A DNA stretch of 10,606 nucleotides from Planifilum sp021793745 (GTDB taxonomy: Bacteria; Bacillota; Bacilli; Thermoactinomycetales; DSM-44946), in NCBI GenBank assembly GCA_937983105.1, contig CALKAM010000148.1, positions 1 through 10,606 of the forward strand, written 5' to 3'. Both the position numbers and the translations under genes were made by a program. Each line of letters opens with the position of its first letter. The first letter of the stretch is position 1. Below the pieces are notes generated by a model. It was not told the origin of the DNA. It did no database searches and was given only the letters and a program-made list of their open reading frames with translations. Shown here piece after piece: positions 1 through 8,472 of the stretch.

Positions 1-517
1 GCCACCAGGGCATCCAGCTCCACCAGAGCCTGCCGCCGCTCGTAATCCGTCCGCAAGGCCACCTCCCGGTTCCACTCGCAGGTCAGGTGGTCCCAGGGCT
101 TGAGGCGCGGATCGGATTTGACAAAACCGTCTTTGTTAAAAGCAGGGTCGTAGAGTTCCTCCCACAAGTCCTTGTAATAGACGGTCAGGCAGTTCAGGCG
201 CAGGGCACGGGCGATGATCATACGGCTGAGTTCCGGATCGGTGGGAAGGGGGAGTTGTTCAGCCAAACTGTAAATATTGTCCTTTCCAGAAGCTTTGATG
301 AAAAAATCGGCCACGATCGAAAAGGTTACACCCGAGAAGGTCATTAGAACTCTATTATCTTTAAAAATCAATGAGCGTAATCCATTGATATGAGCCACTC
401 CCGGTGGAATAATGGCAGAAATCAGGGTTCGTTCTCCTGTAATGGAAGCCATATTCCGATACACCAACCGATACCGATCCAAAAACGATTCCTCTCCGAA
501 CCGCGGCGCACGGCGAT
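1..517. repeat. Left member of a 10-kb-spaced direct repeat (methyltransferase 3' region)
   Basis: Matches 10090-10606 at a constant offset of 10,089, changing by one base at the homopolymer. By eye, bases 1-120 have four mismatches, while 121-180 have about thirteen and 181-240 about eleven. Confidence 0.9.
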
Positions 518-3500
518 GGTACTCCTCCATATCCACCGCAGGGATGTAGTTGGTGCGAGGCAGGTAATCCGCCTCGATCCGCTCCAGATTAATGGGGGAA
601 TAATCCAAGTTGTGGGAACAACCCTCATTGGGCGTTTTATATAAGGGATTACCCACATAGATGTGAGGACCGTTCAAAATCAGTTGATCCAATCGATCCG
701 GGAAACAGGTCTCACGTCGGATCGTTTTGGTTTTTTTGACATCCGCTGTCTCATGCCAACATTCGGTCCGGGAATAACTAATGTTGCTCTTGTTTAATGG
801 GAAACCAGCTTTGGCCAGCCGCTGCAACACCCGCAAAACTTCCTCGCTATGGATCACGGGCAGCGGTTGCTCCCGGATTGATTCCTTTTCATCCCCATAC
901 AGATCCCGGAACAGGGAGAGCTCCTCATCGGTGATCGTCACCACCCGACGGGCATGACCCCGTGTCTCCCATTGATCATCCGATGTTTTGTATCCGGGTA
1001 TCGAGCCGATCCCGCTGTGATCCAGAGACTCATCAATTGTCATGGGAACAAACAGATTTCCCATATGTCGGAAAGAGACTCGCTCCTTCGCCCGGGTACG
1101 ATAGATGTTGATACTAAAACGAACATGATGATCTACATCTTTAAACAGGTTCTTTTCGTTAATGAACTGGTAGTGACCAACTAGGCGGGGATATAGCAAG
1201 GTGCGAAAATGCCCCCCCTTGGCTTCGTCATACACCCCGTCCGGATGGAGCAAGCCAATCAGTCCTCTCTCCGACCCCCAAGTCCACGACCGGGCGATAA
1301 AGCATTTGTACAGATTGGATTTGGAGCCTTGCAGTTCCGGATATTGGGTAGGGGAGTTAAAGTAAGCCTGGGAGGCCATCCGGGAGACGTAGAGATCGAG
1401 ATAGGCGTCCTTAACGACGGGATCCCTCAGTAAATCCGTTCGCTTCCGGGCCACTGTCCCCGCCGGCTCTTTGCGGATTTCGATCAGGGGATCGTATTCA
1501 CCCAAAACATCCCGCTCTTCCCACTCCACCGGCACCCAAGGAGGATTTCCCAGAATCACGTCAAATCCGCCATTTTCCTCAAACACTTCCCCGAAGACCA
1601 GCTCCCAGTGGTGGAAGCGCTCCTTCTCCGCCACTTCCTTGACGATGGAAATCCAGGGGTGCTTCTCCTCCACTCCGGACACACCATCCGAATGGGTATC
1701 CACAGCATTCACCAAATCTTCCACCGCCGAGATCCATTCTTTATAACCGGGAAGCCGGTCCGCCTTTTGGATCGGCCAGAACCAGAGGGCACACCAGATG
1801 TCTAGGATCCGCTTCACGATGTGGAAGGGACTGTGGTTGCCTTCCTGCAACTCCCTCAACTTGGCCTTCCGCTCCCGGATGGTGTACTCGTTAGGTTGAT
1901 CTTCTTCCGGGGGAGCGGGCCAGACGGTGAGGCAGTCATCCACTTGTTCGAGAAGCTCTTTCCGCTTCTCAACCGCTTTGTTCCACAGCCGGTCGATCTC
2001 CGTGGAGATCCGGGCCAAACGCCGGAAGAGCCCCTTTTCGATCTTTTGGGGAAGCTGCTTCTTCCATCGGGGGATTGCGGACAGTTCCCCCTTGCACAGT
2101 TCCTTGACCGCTTGGTCCTTATCGTATTTGCACATGTCGGGGTCCGGAAGGAGGAAATGGTACACCTTCTCGCCCCGCTCCACCCCGGTGCGATTCCGGT
2201 CCGGCGGCTGTTCGGTCCATTTCCCGTTCTTCAGGGCGTCCTCGTCGTACACGGCCCGGCGGACACCGATCAGGCTGTTTCCGACGGCCAGTCGGGCTTC
2301 GTACCAGGGACCCGCCTGTCCGGCGTGGAGAGTGTTGAACCAGAGGCTCACCCCGGCCAGTTCGATGGCCAGCGGGTTTTTGTCCACGCCGTAGACCCGC
2401 TTGGCGGTGATGTAGGCGCGGACCCGGGCCAGTTCGAAGGCCCGTCGGCTTTCCTCCAGCTTGACCCCCATCTCCTCTTCCTTTTTGGCAAGGTAGGCTT
2501 CGGCCAACTGGCTCACCGCCTCGTTCAAGAAAGATCCCGAACCCATCGCCGGTTCCAGGATGGTCAGCTCCAGCACCTCATCGGCGGAGAGCTTTGGCAG
2601 GATCTCGTTCAGGGTGTGGCGGACGACGGCCTCCGTCAGCACCGAGGGGGTGTAGTAGCTGGCCGACTCCTGACGCTCCCGGCCCCGCTGGCGGAAAATG
2701 AAGGTGCCTTTCTCGTAGTAGACCTTCTCCCATTCCCCGTCTTCGTTCCGGCGAAGGACGAATTCCTCTTCCTTCAGGTTGTACTCCGGCAGTTTGGCCA
2801 CGGGGATGAACCAGGTCGGGTCCATCACGTTCCCCTTGTCTTTGGCCCGTTTCACTTCCACCAGCTTCTCCCGGGCAAAGAATCCGGAATAAGAGAGCAG
2901 CCCCTCATAGATCTCCCCCAAGTGGTTGGTGGTGAGCCCGGCATAGCTGATCCGCCGCTGTCCCTGTTTCCCTTCCGCCAAGGAAAGAAGCCGAATAATC
3001 TTCTGCAGCACCTCGTTCCGGATCTTGATGGAAGAGAGCAGCGGTGTCGATTCCGGGTCGAACAACTCGCTGCGCAGTCCCATCAGGGTGAATCCGGCAG
3101 TCAGCGGTTTTTCACCGATCGCCAAGGCCAATTGTTGGTTGCGCGTTCCCGGGGGTTCCCCTTCGTTGATCAACCTGAACAGCTTGTCCAGGCTCTCCTG
3201 GAAGTAGGTGCCGTTTTTGGCCGCTTCGGAGACAAGGGGCTGGTTCTCCAGATCCCGCAGGGCTTCCAAACTGTAGGCGGAGCGGTACTCCTCGCTCTGC
3301 ATCGGGACGATCCCCAGCTCCCGGGCACGGGATTCGACGAAAAAGAGGAACAGCAACCGGTAGACATAGCGAAGACATTCCGTCGTGAGCTGCCGTTCCA
3401 AGCCCGGGATATTGAGATAGGGTTTGTGGTGGGTGCGCTGGTAGTGGACAAACTCGTTTCCCAGCAGCTCCACCGCTTCCCGGGCCCGGTATTTCAGGTC

Positions 3501-4208
3501 TTCGGTGACGCCGACGGCATGCTGACGGGACTCCTCTTCCAAGGTGTCCAGAAAGCCATCCCGGGTGGAGCCGGCCAGGATCTTCCGGTGGAACAGACCG
3601 ACAAACACCTTGACGTCGTCCCTGGCCAAGGGACTGAAGAGCAGATCCAGGTCCACCGCCAAGTAGCGGCGGTCGGCCCATTTCTCATAGTCAAAGAGGC
3701 AGACAAAGCGTCCCAGGAAGGCGAGGACGAAGCGGGGACGGTTTGCCTCCCGGAAAAGGAGCCCCACCCGGTTTTCCAAAGTCCGGCTCTCTCCCCCGGG
3801 GCCGTCGATCCAACTCATTTCCAGCAGACCTTCCCCTTCCTGAACAAAGGGGCCGTCCAGCAGCGTGACCAACCGCCGGTCTCCCTCATCCCGCAAATCG
3901 GCGAAGAGAGGGATCCGTTGGTCCTCATCCACGATCAGCTCGGCATTTCGCGAAAAATCCGTGTACCCAAGAGCCCGGGCCAAGGCTTCGTGCCAGTCGG
4001 TCAGATCCTGGTCCGCACCGGCCGTCTGCTCCCGGACCTTTCCTTTGATCAATTGGTAGTCGTGGCGCAAAGCCCGGACAGCCGCGACGGGATCCTCCCC
4101 TTCGGAGAAAACGGCTTTCAAGATGGACTCCACTTCTTGTTTCAGGCGGTTTTCCACGAAGAACGGATTGTAAAAGTCATTGTAGTTTCCCAGACTGGCG
4201 ATCGTCAT
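1..4208 (-). CDS. Giant Eco57I/PglX-like adenine-specific DNA methyltransferase (copy A), 3' end outside window; DrmMI-like
   Basis: Likely methylates adenine in host DNA so that the system ignores self. I read the frame codon by codon from the ATG at 4208 towards base 1. I found no stop, giving at least 1,402 codons; by comparison with copy B about 340 bases are missing. The start M-T-I-A-S-L-G-N-Y-N-D-F-Y-N-P-F-F has an AGGGGG Shine-Dalgarno seven bases upstream, inside the end of the helicase gene. Visible motifs are ESASYYTPSVLTEAVV shortly before the SAM-binding motif I EPAMGSGSF (residues 552-560), and catalytic motif IV NPPW (888-891). The wide gap between them and the large regions on both sides fit PglX and class 1 DISARM DrmMI enzymes, from family knowledge. 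The portion after NPPW is presumably the target-recognition half. It uses many more AT-rich codons than the first half, so the gene is probably mosaic. It is cotranscribed with the upstream helicase. The methyltransferase call is secure; the DISARM assignment is tentative. Confidence 0.9.
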   Translation of the reverse strand, partial: MTIASLGNYNDFYNPFFVENRLKQEVESILKAVFSEGEDPVAAVRALRHDYQLIKGKVREQTAGADQDLTDWHEALARALGYTDFSRNAELIVDEDQRIPLFADLRDEGDRRLVTLLDGPFVQEGEGLLEMSWIDGPGGESRTLENRVGLLFREANRPRFVLAFLGRFVCLFDYEKWADRRYLAVDLDLLFSPLARDDVKVFVGLFHRKILAGSTRDGFLDTLEEESRQHAVGVTEDLKYRAREAVELLGNEFVHYQRTHHKPYLNIPGLERQLTTECLRYVYRLLFLFFVESRARELGIVPMQSEEYRSAYSLEALRDLENQPLVSEAAKNGTYFQESLDKLFRLINEGEPPGTRNQQLALAIGEKPLTAGFTLMGLRSELFDPESTPLLSSIKIRNEVLQKIIRLLSLAEGKQGQRRISYAGLTTNHLGEIYEGLLSYSGFFAREKLVEVKRAKDKGNVMDPTWFIPVAKLPEYNLKEEEFVLRRNEDGEWEKVYYEKGTFIFRQRGRERQESASYYTPSVLTEAVVRHTLNEILPKLSADEVLELTILEPAMGSGSFLNEAVSQLAEAYLAKKEEEMGVKLEESRRAFELARVRAYITAKRVYGVDKNPLAIELAGVSLWFNTLHAGQAGPWYEARLAVGNSLIGVRRAVYDEDALKNGKWTEQPPDRNRTGVERGEKVYHFLLPDPDMCKYDKDQAVKELCKGELSAIPRWKKQLPQKIEKGLFRRLARISTEIDRLWNKAVEKRKELLEQVDDCLTVWPAPPEEDQPNEYTIRERKAKLRELQEGNHSPFHIVKRILDIWCALWFWPIQKADRLPGYKEWISAVEDLVNAVDTHSDGVSGVEEKHPWISIVKEVAEKERFHHWELVFGEVFEENGGFDVILGNPPWVPVEWEERDVLGEYDPLIEIRKEPAGTVARKRTDLLRDPVVKDAYLDLYVSRMASQAYFNSPTQYPELQGSKSNLYKCFIARSWTWGSERGLIGLLHPDGVYDEAKGGHFRTLLYPRLVGHYQFINEKNLFKDVDHHVRFSINIYRTRAKERVSFRHMGNLFVPMTIDESLDHSGIGSIPGYKTSDDQWETRGHARRVVTITDEELSLFRDLYGDEKESIREQPLPVIHSEEVLRVLQRLAKAGFPLNKSNISYSRTECWHETADVKKTKTIRRETCFPDRLDQLILNGPHIYVGNPLYKTPNEGCSHNLDYSPINLERIEADYLPRTNYIPAVDMEEYHRRAPRFGEESFLDRYRLVYRNMASITGERTLISAIIPPGVAHINGLRSLIFKDNRVLMTFSGVTFSIVADFFIKASGKDNIYSLAEQLPLPTDPELSRMIIARALRLNCLTVYYKDLWEELYDPAFNKDGFVKSDPRLKPWDHLTCEWNREVALRTDYERRQALVELDALV

Positions 4209-4212
4209 CCTC

Positions 4213-7053
4213 TTACCCCCTCATCAACCGGGCACATACGCGAATCACCGGGTCGCCCTTGAATTTCAGCATGCTGTCCAGTTCCTTGACGGTGGCTTCA
4301 TAGGTCGATTCGATTTTGTGCCGCTCCGCTTCCAAGCGGCGAAGCCGGGCGGCCTTCAGCGGATCTTCCAGCAACATTCCCTGCTGATAACGGAGCGGCT
4401 GGATGCTCTCCCGGTACCATTTTTCCAACCGTTCCTTCTCTTCCCGGATCCGCTCCTCCAGTTCCCGGTGACGATCCTCCAACTTCCGGTTCACATAGTC
4501 CCGGGCACAGGCGACCACCCGCCGGATGTCCATATCCGGTCCGGTCACATCGTTTTCCTTGGACGAGTTCACCCACGCTTCACGCATCAGCGGATCCCGG
4601 CTTCCTTCAAAGGGACGGGCGCGGAAGGTGTCGTCTTCCCGTTCCACCACCAGCCACTCGGCCAAAGCGGGGTGGCCGCTTTCGGTGAGAACCTGCGCTT
4701 GGATCAAGTAATAATAGATGTCTTCCTCCAGAAAAGGGAGGGTCAAAGTGGGCACGGTTCGGGATGGAAACAAGCCCAAGGCCCGGTCTGCCACCCAGTC
4801 CGCCACGGGATGGATATCCCACAGGAGATGATCCCGGGGCCACTCCCCCTCCCTGGTCGCCATCCGGATGCTGCGCATCACCCGGTTCACGTCGGTGGTA
4901 AGGTGGATTTCCTTCCCCTTTCGAGCTTCCGGCGGCAGGAGACGGAGCCGGCTTTTCAAATCCGGGGTGACGGAGATGGTCACCCGCCTCCGCTCCCGGT
5001 CGATGCGGATCTTTTCCCCTTGGCGGTTGGGGTCTTTGAATCCGTGAATCCGCTCAAAATTCTCCCGGTCGTGTTGCAGTTCCGTCTGCAAATCCTCCAT
5101 CAGTTCCAGCCAGTCCCGATACATCCGGGGGACTTCCTTCTCCCGGATGGACACATGGGTGGTGGTTCGGGGGACAAAATCGAAATCCAGATCCCAATCG
5201 TCATCGTCGCCGAAAATGTCGTCCAGGGGGTCCCCTTCGGCGATCCGCTCCTGAACGTATTGCTCTTCCTCGTCGGGATCGAAGAGTTTCAGAATGCTGC
5301 CGGGATCGCCCAGGTTGTGCTGAATGCGCTGGGCTTTTTCCACCAATTTCTCCACGACCCGGGTTTCCGCCCCCGCCGCTTCACTATCGCTTTTGAGGAT
5401 CAGGTAGCGGATCTCCGGCGTGTTTAGCTGGCCGAAGCGGTCGATCCGGCCGTTTCGCTGCTGCAGCCGGATGAAGGACCAAGGGACGTCAAAATGCACC
5501 ATGTGATGGCAGCGATGATGCAGGTTCACTCCTTCGGAGGCCACGTCGGAAGCGAGCAGCAGGCGAATCGGGGAGGTTCCCTCGTTGAACGACCGGACGA
5601 CCTCCATCTGTTCCGTGTCCGACATCCGGGCGGTGAACAAAGCGACAACATCCTCATTCACTCCGTAGTCCCGGATCAACTGCTCCCGCAGGGCGATCAG
5701 GGTGTCGATCCGCTCCGAAAAGAGAATCACCCGGGGCGACTGCGGGCTGCCGTCCCAGTTCCACTCCCGCAACAGGTTTTTCAACTCCCGGTACTTGCTG
5801 CTTTGCTCCATGGGAATGGCTTCGGCCATTTGGCGCAACAGTTTCAAATCCCTCAGGTCCTTGAGGTACCGTTCGGCCTCCGGATCCTCCGCCAACTGCC
5901 GCTCCAGCCGCCGGATCCGTTGATCCAGGGTTTTGATGAGGGCCACCGGGCTGGACAAAAACGCCTTGAGCAGGGTCACGGAAAAGAGGGCATCCCGCTT
6001 GGGCTTGCCGGACCGGATGGCGTGCACCAAGGTTTCCCCCAGACGGATCAGCAGTTCGTCCTCCTCCGGGGTGGCAGGGCAAAAGACGGCCGCATCGTGA
6101 ACATCCTTGAATCCGGGCGTCTGGGGCAACACGTCATTTTTAAACCGGCGGACCACCAGATGCCGGATCTCTTCCTTGGCGATCTTTTCCGGATCGGCCA
6201 CCGACGTGGGATCCAGCATCCTAAGCAGCGCGGCGAAGCTTTCCGGCTTCCCGTTGTGGGGCGTGGCCGAGGTCAGGATCAGGCTGTGGCAACGGTTGGC
6301 CAGCAGCGTGGCCAGCCGGTTGCGGTCGGTGTGCTGGTTGGCCACGTTGTGGGCTTCGTCGATCCAAACCACGTCCCAGGTGCAGTTCTCCAGAAAACGG
6401 CGGTAACGATCGTCATTTTTCAGGGTGTCGATGGAGATGATCACCTTGTCGTAGTAATGGAAGGGGTTTTTGTTCTGCGGAATCTCCCGGCGGATCCGGG
6501 CAATCCCGATGGAATCCAACCGCATCAGCGGAATGGAGAAGCGCGTCCACATCTCCTTCTGTAACTGCTCCAGCATCGACCGGGGGGCCACCACCAGCAC
6601 CCGCCGTCCCCGGCCGCGGCGGATCAGCTCGGCAAGCATCACGCCGGCTTCGATGGTTTTGCCCAAACCCACGCCGTCGGCGATCAAAATGCGGGGACGG
6701 AGCCTTTTCAGCGCCAACTGAGTAGGCACGTATTGGTAATCGCTGTCATCCATCGCTGCCTGTCCCCGAACGGTCACTTCGGACCCCAGGATCGGCGTGC
6801 GCATCATCAGGGCGTTCAGGAACAGTTTGGTCCGGCGGTATCCGGGGGATTTGTCGCTGACAAATTCCACGTCCTTCGGTCTGATGGGATCAATATGATC
6901 AATCGAGGTGAGAAAGGTGGCTTGGTGATCCCGCACCACTTCCGACAATCCGATCACCCGGACGGCGTAATGTCCGGTTTCCGTGGGACGGGTGTCTTGA
7001 ACCAGCCATTCCTCTCCTCGGATTTTGACGCGGGAACCGATGGGATAACTCAT
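4213..7053 (-). CDS. SNF2-family helicase/ATPase, DrmD-like, 946 aa
   Basis: Complete gene for an SF2/SNF2 double-stranded-DNA translocase. The ATG at 7053 follows GGAGG with six bases between. All core motifs are present: Q-motif region around YVPTQL (108-113), Walker A ADGVGLGKT (125-133), DEAH (232-235), TSAT (261-264), ASDVASEGVNL (501-511) and QQRNGRIDRFGQ (531-542). The two RecA lobes span roughly residues 100-310 and 435-560. The N-terminus GSRVKIRGEEWLV looks like a small beta domain. An acidic stretch (591-626, including GDDDD) follows the motor. A second domain covers about 630-850, and a charged coiled coil covers 851-930. Length and order fit DISARM class 1 DrmD and RapA/HepA-like proteins. 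The stop codon is four bases before the methyltransferase ATG, so the two are one operon. It probably acts with the methyltransferase on unmodified DNA. Helicase identity is certain; the symbol drmD is withheld because drmA, drmB and drmC are not visible. Confidence 0.95.
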   Translation of the reverse strand: MSYPIGSRVKIRGEEWLVQDTRPTETGHYAVRVIGLSEVVRDHQATFLTSIDHIDPIRPKDVEFVSDKSPGYRRTKLFLNALMMRTPILGSEVTVRGQAAMDDSDYQYVPTQLALKRLRPRILIADGVGLGKTIEAGVMLAELIRRGRGRRVLVVAPRSMLEQLQKEMWTRFSIPLMRLDSIGIARIRREIPQNKNPFHYYDKVIISIDTLKNDDRYRRFLENCTWDVVWIDEAHNVANQHTDRNRLATLLANRCHSLILTSATPHNGKPESFAALLRMLDPTSVADPEKIAKEEIRHLVVRRFKNDVLPQTPGFKDVHDAAVFCPATPEEDELLIRLGETLVHAIRSGKPKRDALFSVTLLKAFLSSPVALIKTLDQRIRRLERQLAEDPEAERYLKDLRDLKLLRQMAEAIPMEQSSKYRELKNLLREWNWDGSPQSPRVILFSERIDTLIALREQLIRDYGVNEDVVALFTARMSDTEQMEVVRSFNEGTSPIRLLLASDVASEGVNLHHRCHHMVHFDVPWSFIRLQQRNGRIDRFGQLNTPEIRYLILKSDSEAAGAETRVVEKLVEKAQRIQHNLGDPGSILKLFDPDEEEQYVQERIAEGDPLDDIFGDDDDWDLDFDFVPRTTTHVSIREKEVPRMYRDWLELMEDLQTELQHDRENFERIHGFKDPNRQGEKIRIDRERRRVTISVTPDLKSRLRLLPPEARKGKEIHLTTDVNRVMRSIRMATREGEWPRDHLLWDIHPVADWVADRALGLFPSRTVPTLTLPFLEEDIYYYLIQAQVLTESGHPALAEWLVVEREDDTFRARPFEGSRDPLMREAWVNSSKENDVTGPDMDIRRVVACARDYVNRKLEDRHRELEERIREEKERLEKWYRESIQPLRYQQGMLLEDPLKAARLRRLEAERHKIESTYEATVKELDSMLKFKGDPVIRVCARLMRG

Positions 7054-7059
7054 GGTGCA

Positions 7060-7064
7060 CCTCC
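7060..7064 (-). promoter_or_regulatory. Ribosome binding site of the SNF2 helicase
   Basis: The minus strand reads GGAGG, followed by TGCACC and ATG. The match and six-base spacing fix the helicase start at 7053. Confidence 0.85.
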
Positions 7065-7126
7065 GTAAATCAATTAATCCTCACAAAAGATCTCACGACT
7101 TTGGTTGTCCCGATCCATCAACACCT

Positions 7127-7132
7127 TGTCAA
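7127..7132 (-). promoter_or_regulatory. Perfect TTGACA -35-like hexamer upstream of the helicase
   Basis: A consensus -35 hexamer lies about 75 bases before the helicase ATG, and the palindrome at 7174-7192 sits upstream of it. At 17 bases the -10 candidate is GACAAC, which matches TATAAT at only three positions. This is a weak promoter unless an activator helps; it may also be chance. Confidence 0.3.
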
Positions 7133-7173
7133 CCGCTTCTGGTCAAAAACGGGTCTTTACGATCCGCGATGGA

Positions 7174-7192
7174 ATTTCCATGAAATGGAAAT
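7174..7192. promoter_or_regulatory. Palindrome ATTTCCAT-gaa-ATGGAAAT, operator-like
   Basis: Two perfect 8-base arms are separated by three bases. A further TTCC(A) half-site flanks it. It lies about 120-140 bases upstream of the helicase start and just upstream of the TTGACA hexamer, where an operator for the operon would be expected. No regulator gene is in the window. The geometry suits a dimeric repressor or activator; this is inference only. Confidence 0.35.
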
Positions 7193-7320
7193 GAATGAAA
7201 AAATTGTTTATGGGTTTTACCCGAATTATTCGCTTCCCCAAAAGCTATTCGAAATCTCGCTTCCTCAACTCTTTCTGCCAAGAACGCTTTTCTCAAAATA
7301 TGTACCTGCCCAAGCAACCC

Positions 7321-7342
7321 GATTGGTCGCTGGGAACCAATC
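7321..7342. repeat. Inverted repeat GATTGGT/ACCAATC in the helicase leader
   Basis: Seven-base perfect arms surround an eight-base loop. On the plus strand it is followed by TTAATTTTT, so it resembles a weak Rho-independent terminator in that direction, although no plus-strand gene is supported. On the minus strand it follows immediately after a TAA codon and lies between the candidate promoter at 7460-7488 and the helicase, so it could shape the leader RNA. Confidence 0.35.
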
Positions 7343-7411
7343 TTAATTTTTGTATTCCGGAATATGAAACAGTTCCACGATCACTTCCCGGATCTCCAAC
7401 AACACTTGCAA
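7343..7411 (-). pseudogene. Possible 22-codon coding scrap ending at a TAA
   Basis: This frame reads LQVLLEIREVIVELFHIPEY plus two residues and a stop. It has the amphipathic, protein-like composition of a genuine C-terminus, unlike the surrounding frames. The codon before it is TGA. An upstream ATG at about 7463, in another frame, opens MKRGGTELPITNFQAHD, with AGGAGG just inside it. A single frameshift would join the two into a peptide of about 38 residues. I do not recognise it. It may be the tail of a decayed gene or chance. Confidence 0.2.
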
Positions 7412-7459
7412 TCATGGGCTTGAAAATTGGTTATGGGTAATTCGGTTCCTCCTCTTTTC

Positions 7460-7488
7460 ATTATTAAATGAGTTGATACAAAAGTCAC
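7460..7488 (-). promoter_or_regulatory. Sigma-A-like promoter GTGACT-N17-AATAAT
   Basis: The minus strand has a -35 matching consensus at four of six bases and a -10 matching at five of six, with ideal 17-base spacing. Initiation near 7453 would give the helicase-methyltransferase operon a leader of about 400 bases containing both inverted repeats. It lies downstream of the nuclease stop, so it would let the helicase operon be transcribed independently. Confidence 0.4.
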
Positions 7489-7584
7489 CTATTCTCTCCC
7501 GGAATCATTCATCTTGTGCCACGAAGACATAGATACTCAAAATGAAAAGTCGAACGCTCCACATTTTCTTGTACAGCTCGGTCA

Positions 7585-8472
7585 TCATTGAAAATGCTTA
7601 TTATCCCACACCACTTGCGGTAAAGGAAGGGACAAACAGCGATGGGAGACGACCGTCAATTCGTTTAGACTCCGCACTTTCCGTCGGGGATCGGGAAAAG
7701 CGCATTCAACCACATGGTAACAGACATTCATCTCCGTCTGTTGCACTTTCAGATAAACGGGAATGATCGGCATGTCAGCCGGAGCATATGGGGCCAAAGC
7801 CAACACGGGATACACCAGCTTGTGTTTGGCCAAGCTTTTGTTTGCTCCCGATTTGCTCTCCAAGATGAACAGACAGTCCTTCCCCCGGCGGCTTCCCACA
7901 AACACCGCATCAATTTCCACCTGACCGTTGATGTGGACAAGTTCCACCGGATGTTCCGAATGGGCATAAAAGCGAAAGGTATAGGTGCTGTTTCCAGTGG
8001 CCGGCGCCGCCACTGGAAACGGCTTGTCCAGATTCAAGGCATGGCCGATCAGACCCGAGGCAAAGGCCAAATTCACCATGGAAGTTTCCGTGCGTTTGGG
8101 AAATATGTAGTAAGGAAATAAGTTCCGGAAACTGACCGACGGAAGATAAGTGACGGGATGCGTTTCGGTGAAACACTGCTCTTCCAACAGAAAATAATCA
8201 TGCAGCCGGTTGGGAGTTTTCACCACGGCAAATTGGGTTCCCGGACCATCGACAGCCGTCCCAAGTCTCAATACCATCGCCTGTTCCCTGCGCAACAAGG
8301 AATTCAGACGTTCCATATGATCGACAGAAATGTATTCCGCGGTCCTGGGAACCGTCAGGCCGTTTTTCTTTGCATACCCCTGAAAAGAAGTGGGGCCGTA
8401 AATCCCCCATTTTTTGGATCGCAAAACCGACATCACCGGTTCAAACACTTCATTGTCCTTTCTAAAAGTCAA
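7585..8472 (-). CDS. PD-(D/E)XK nuclease-like protein, 295 aa, TTG start
   Basis: A predicted DNA-cleaving enzyme of the PD-(D/E)XK superfamily. The motif is VEIDAVFVG then LFILESKSG: Asp188, Glu205 and Lys207 from the chosen start are the expected metal- and phosphate-binding residues. A helix follows (KSLAKHKLVYPVLAL), as in the core of many restriction enzymes. The N-terminal part, about residues 1-160, contains KKWGIYGPTSFQGYAKK and may bind DNA. No signal peptide or membrane segment is seen. I chose TTG at 8472 because a GGAGGG site sits seven bases upstream and its TTG overlaps the TGA of the preceding small gene by two bases. The longer frame from ATG 8529 adds 19 low-complexity residues that overlap that gene and has no Shine-Dalgarno. 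It may be the effector of the island or a separate restriction-like enzyme. Specificity is unknown; the fold call rests on one motif. Confidence 0.75.
   Translation of the reverse strand: MTFRKDNEVFEPVMSVLRSKKWGIYGPTSFQGYAKKNGLTVPRTAEYISVDHMERLNSLLRREQAMVLRLGTAVDGPGTQFAVVKTPNRLHDYFLLEEQCFTETHPVTYLPSVSFRNLFPYYIFPKRTETSMVNLAFASGLIGHALNLDKPFPVAAPATGNSTYTFRFYAHSEHPVELVHINGQVEIDAVFVGSRRGKDCLFILESKSGANKSLAKHKLVYPVLALAPYAPADMPIIPVYLKVQQTEMNVCYHVVECAFPDPRRKVRSLNELTVVSHRCLSLPLPQVVWDNKHFQ

Larger units (their letters stand above)
7054..7584. other. Intergenic region between nuclease and helicase genes
   Basis: About 530 bases, clearly more AT-rich than the helicase and methyltransferase genes. It holds the promoter-like pair, the two inverted repeats and the possible coding scrap listed separately. 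No full gene is supported on either strand; open frames here have no convincing start signal or recognisable product. I saw no clear Rho-independent terminator for the nuclease gene. Confidence 0.6.

Noticed and set aside
1821..4262. 813-codon plus-strand open frame
   Set aside because: It lies in exact codon register opposite the methyltransferase. It is open only because the true gene avoids TTA, CTA and TCA, and its Pro/Gly/Gln-rich product resembles nothing.
4318..6564. Plus-strand frames of 369 and 356 codons
   Set aside because: Mirror frames of the SNF2 helicase, whose motifs are unmistakable on the other strand.
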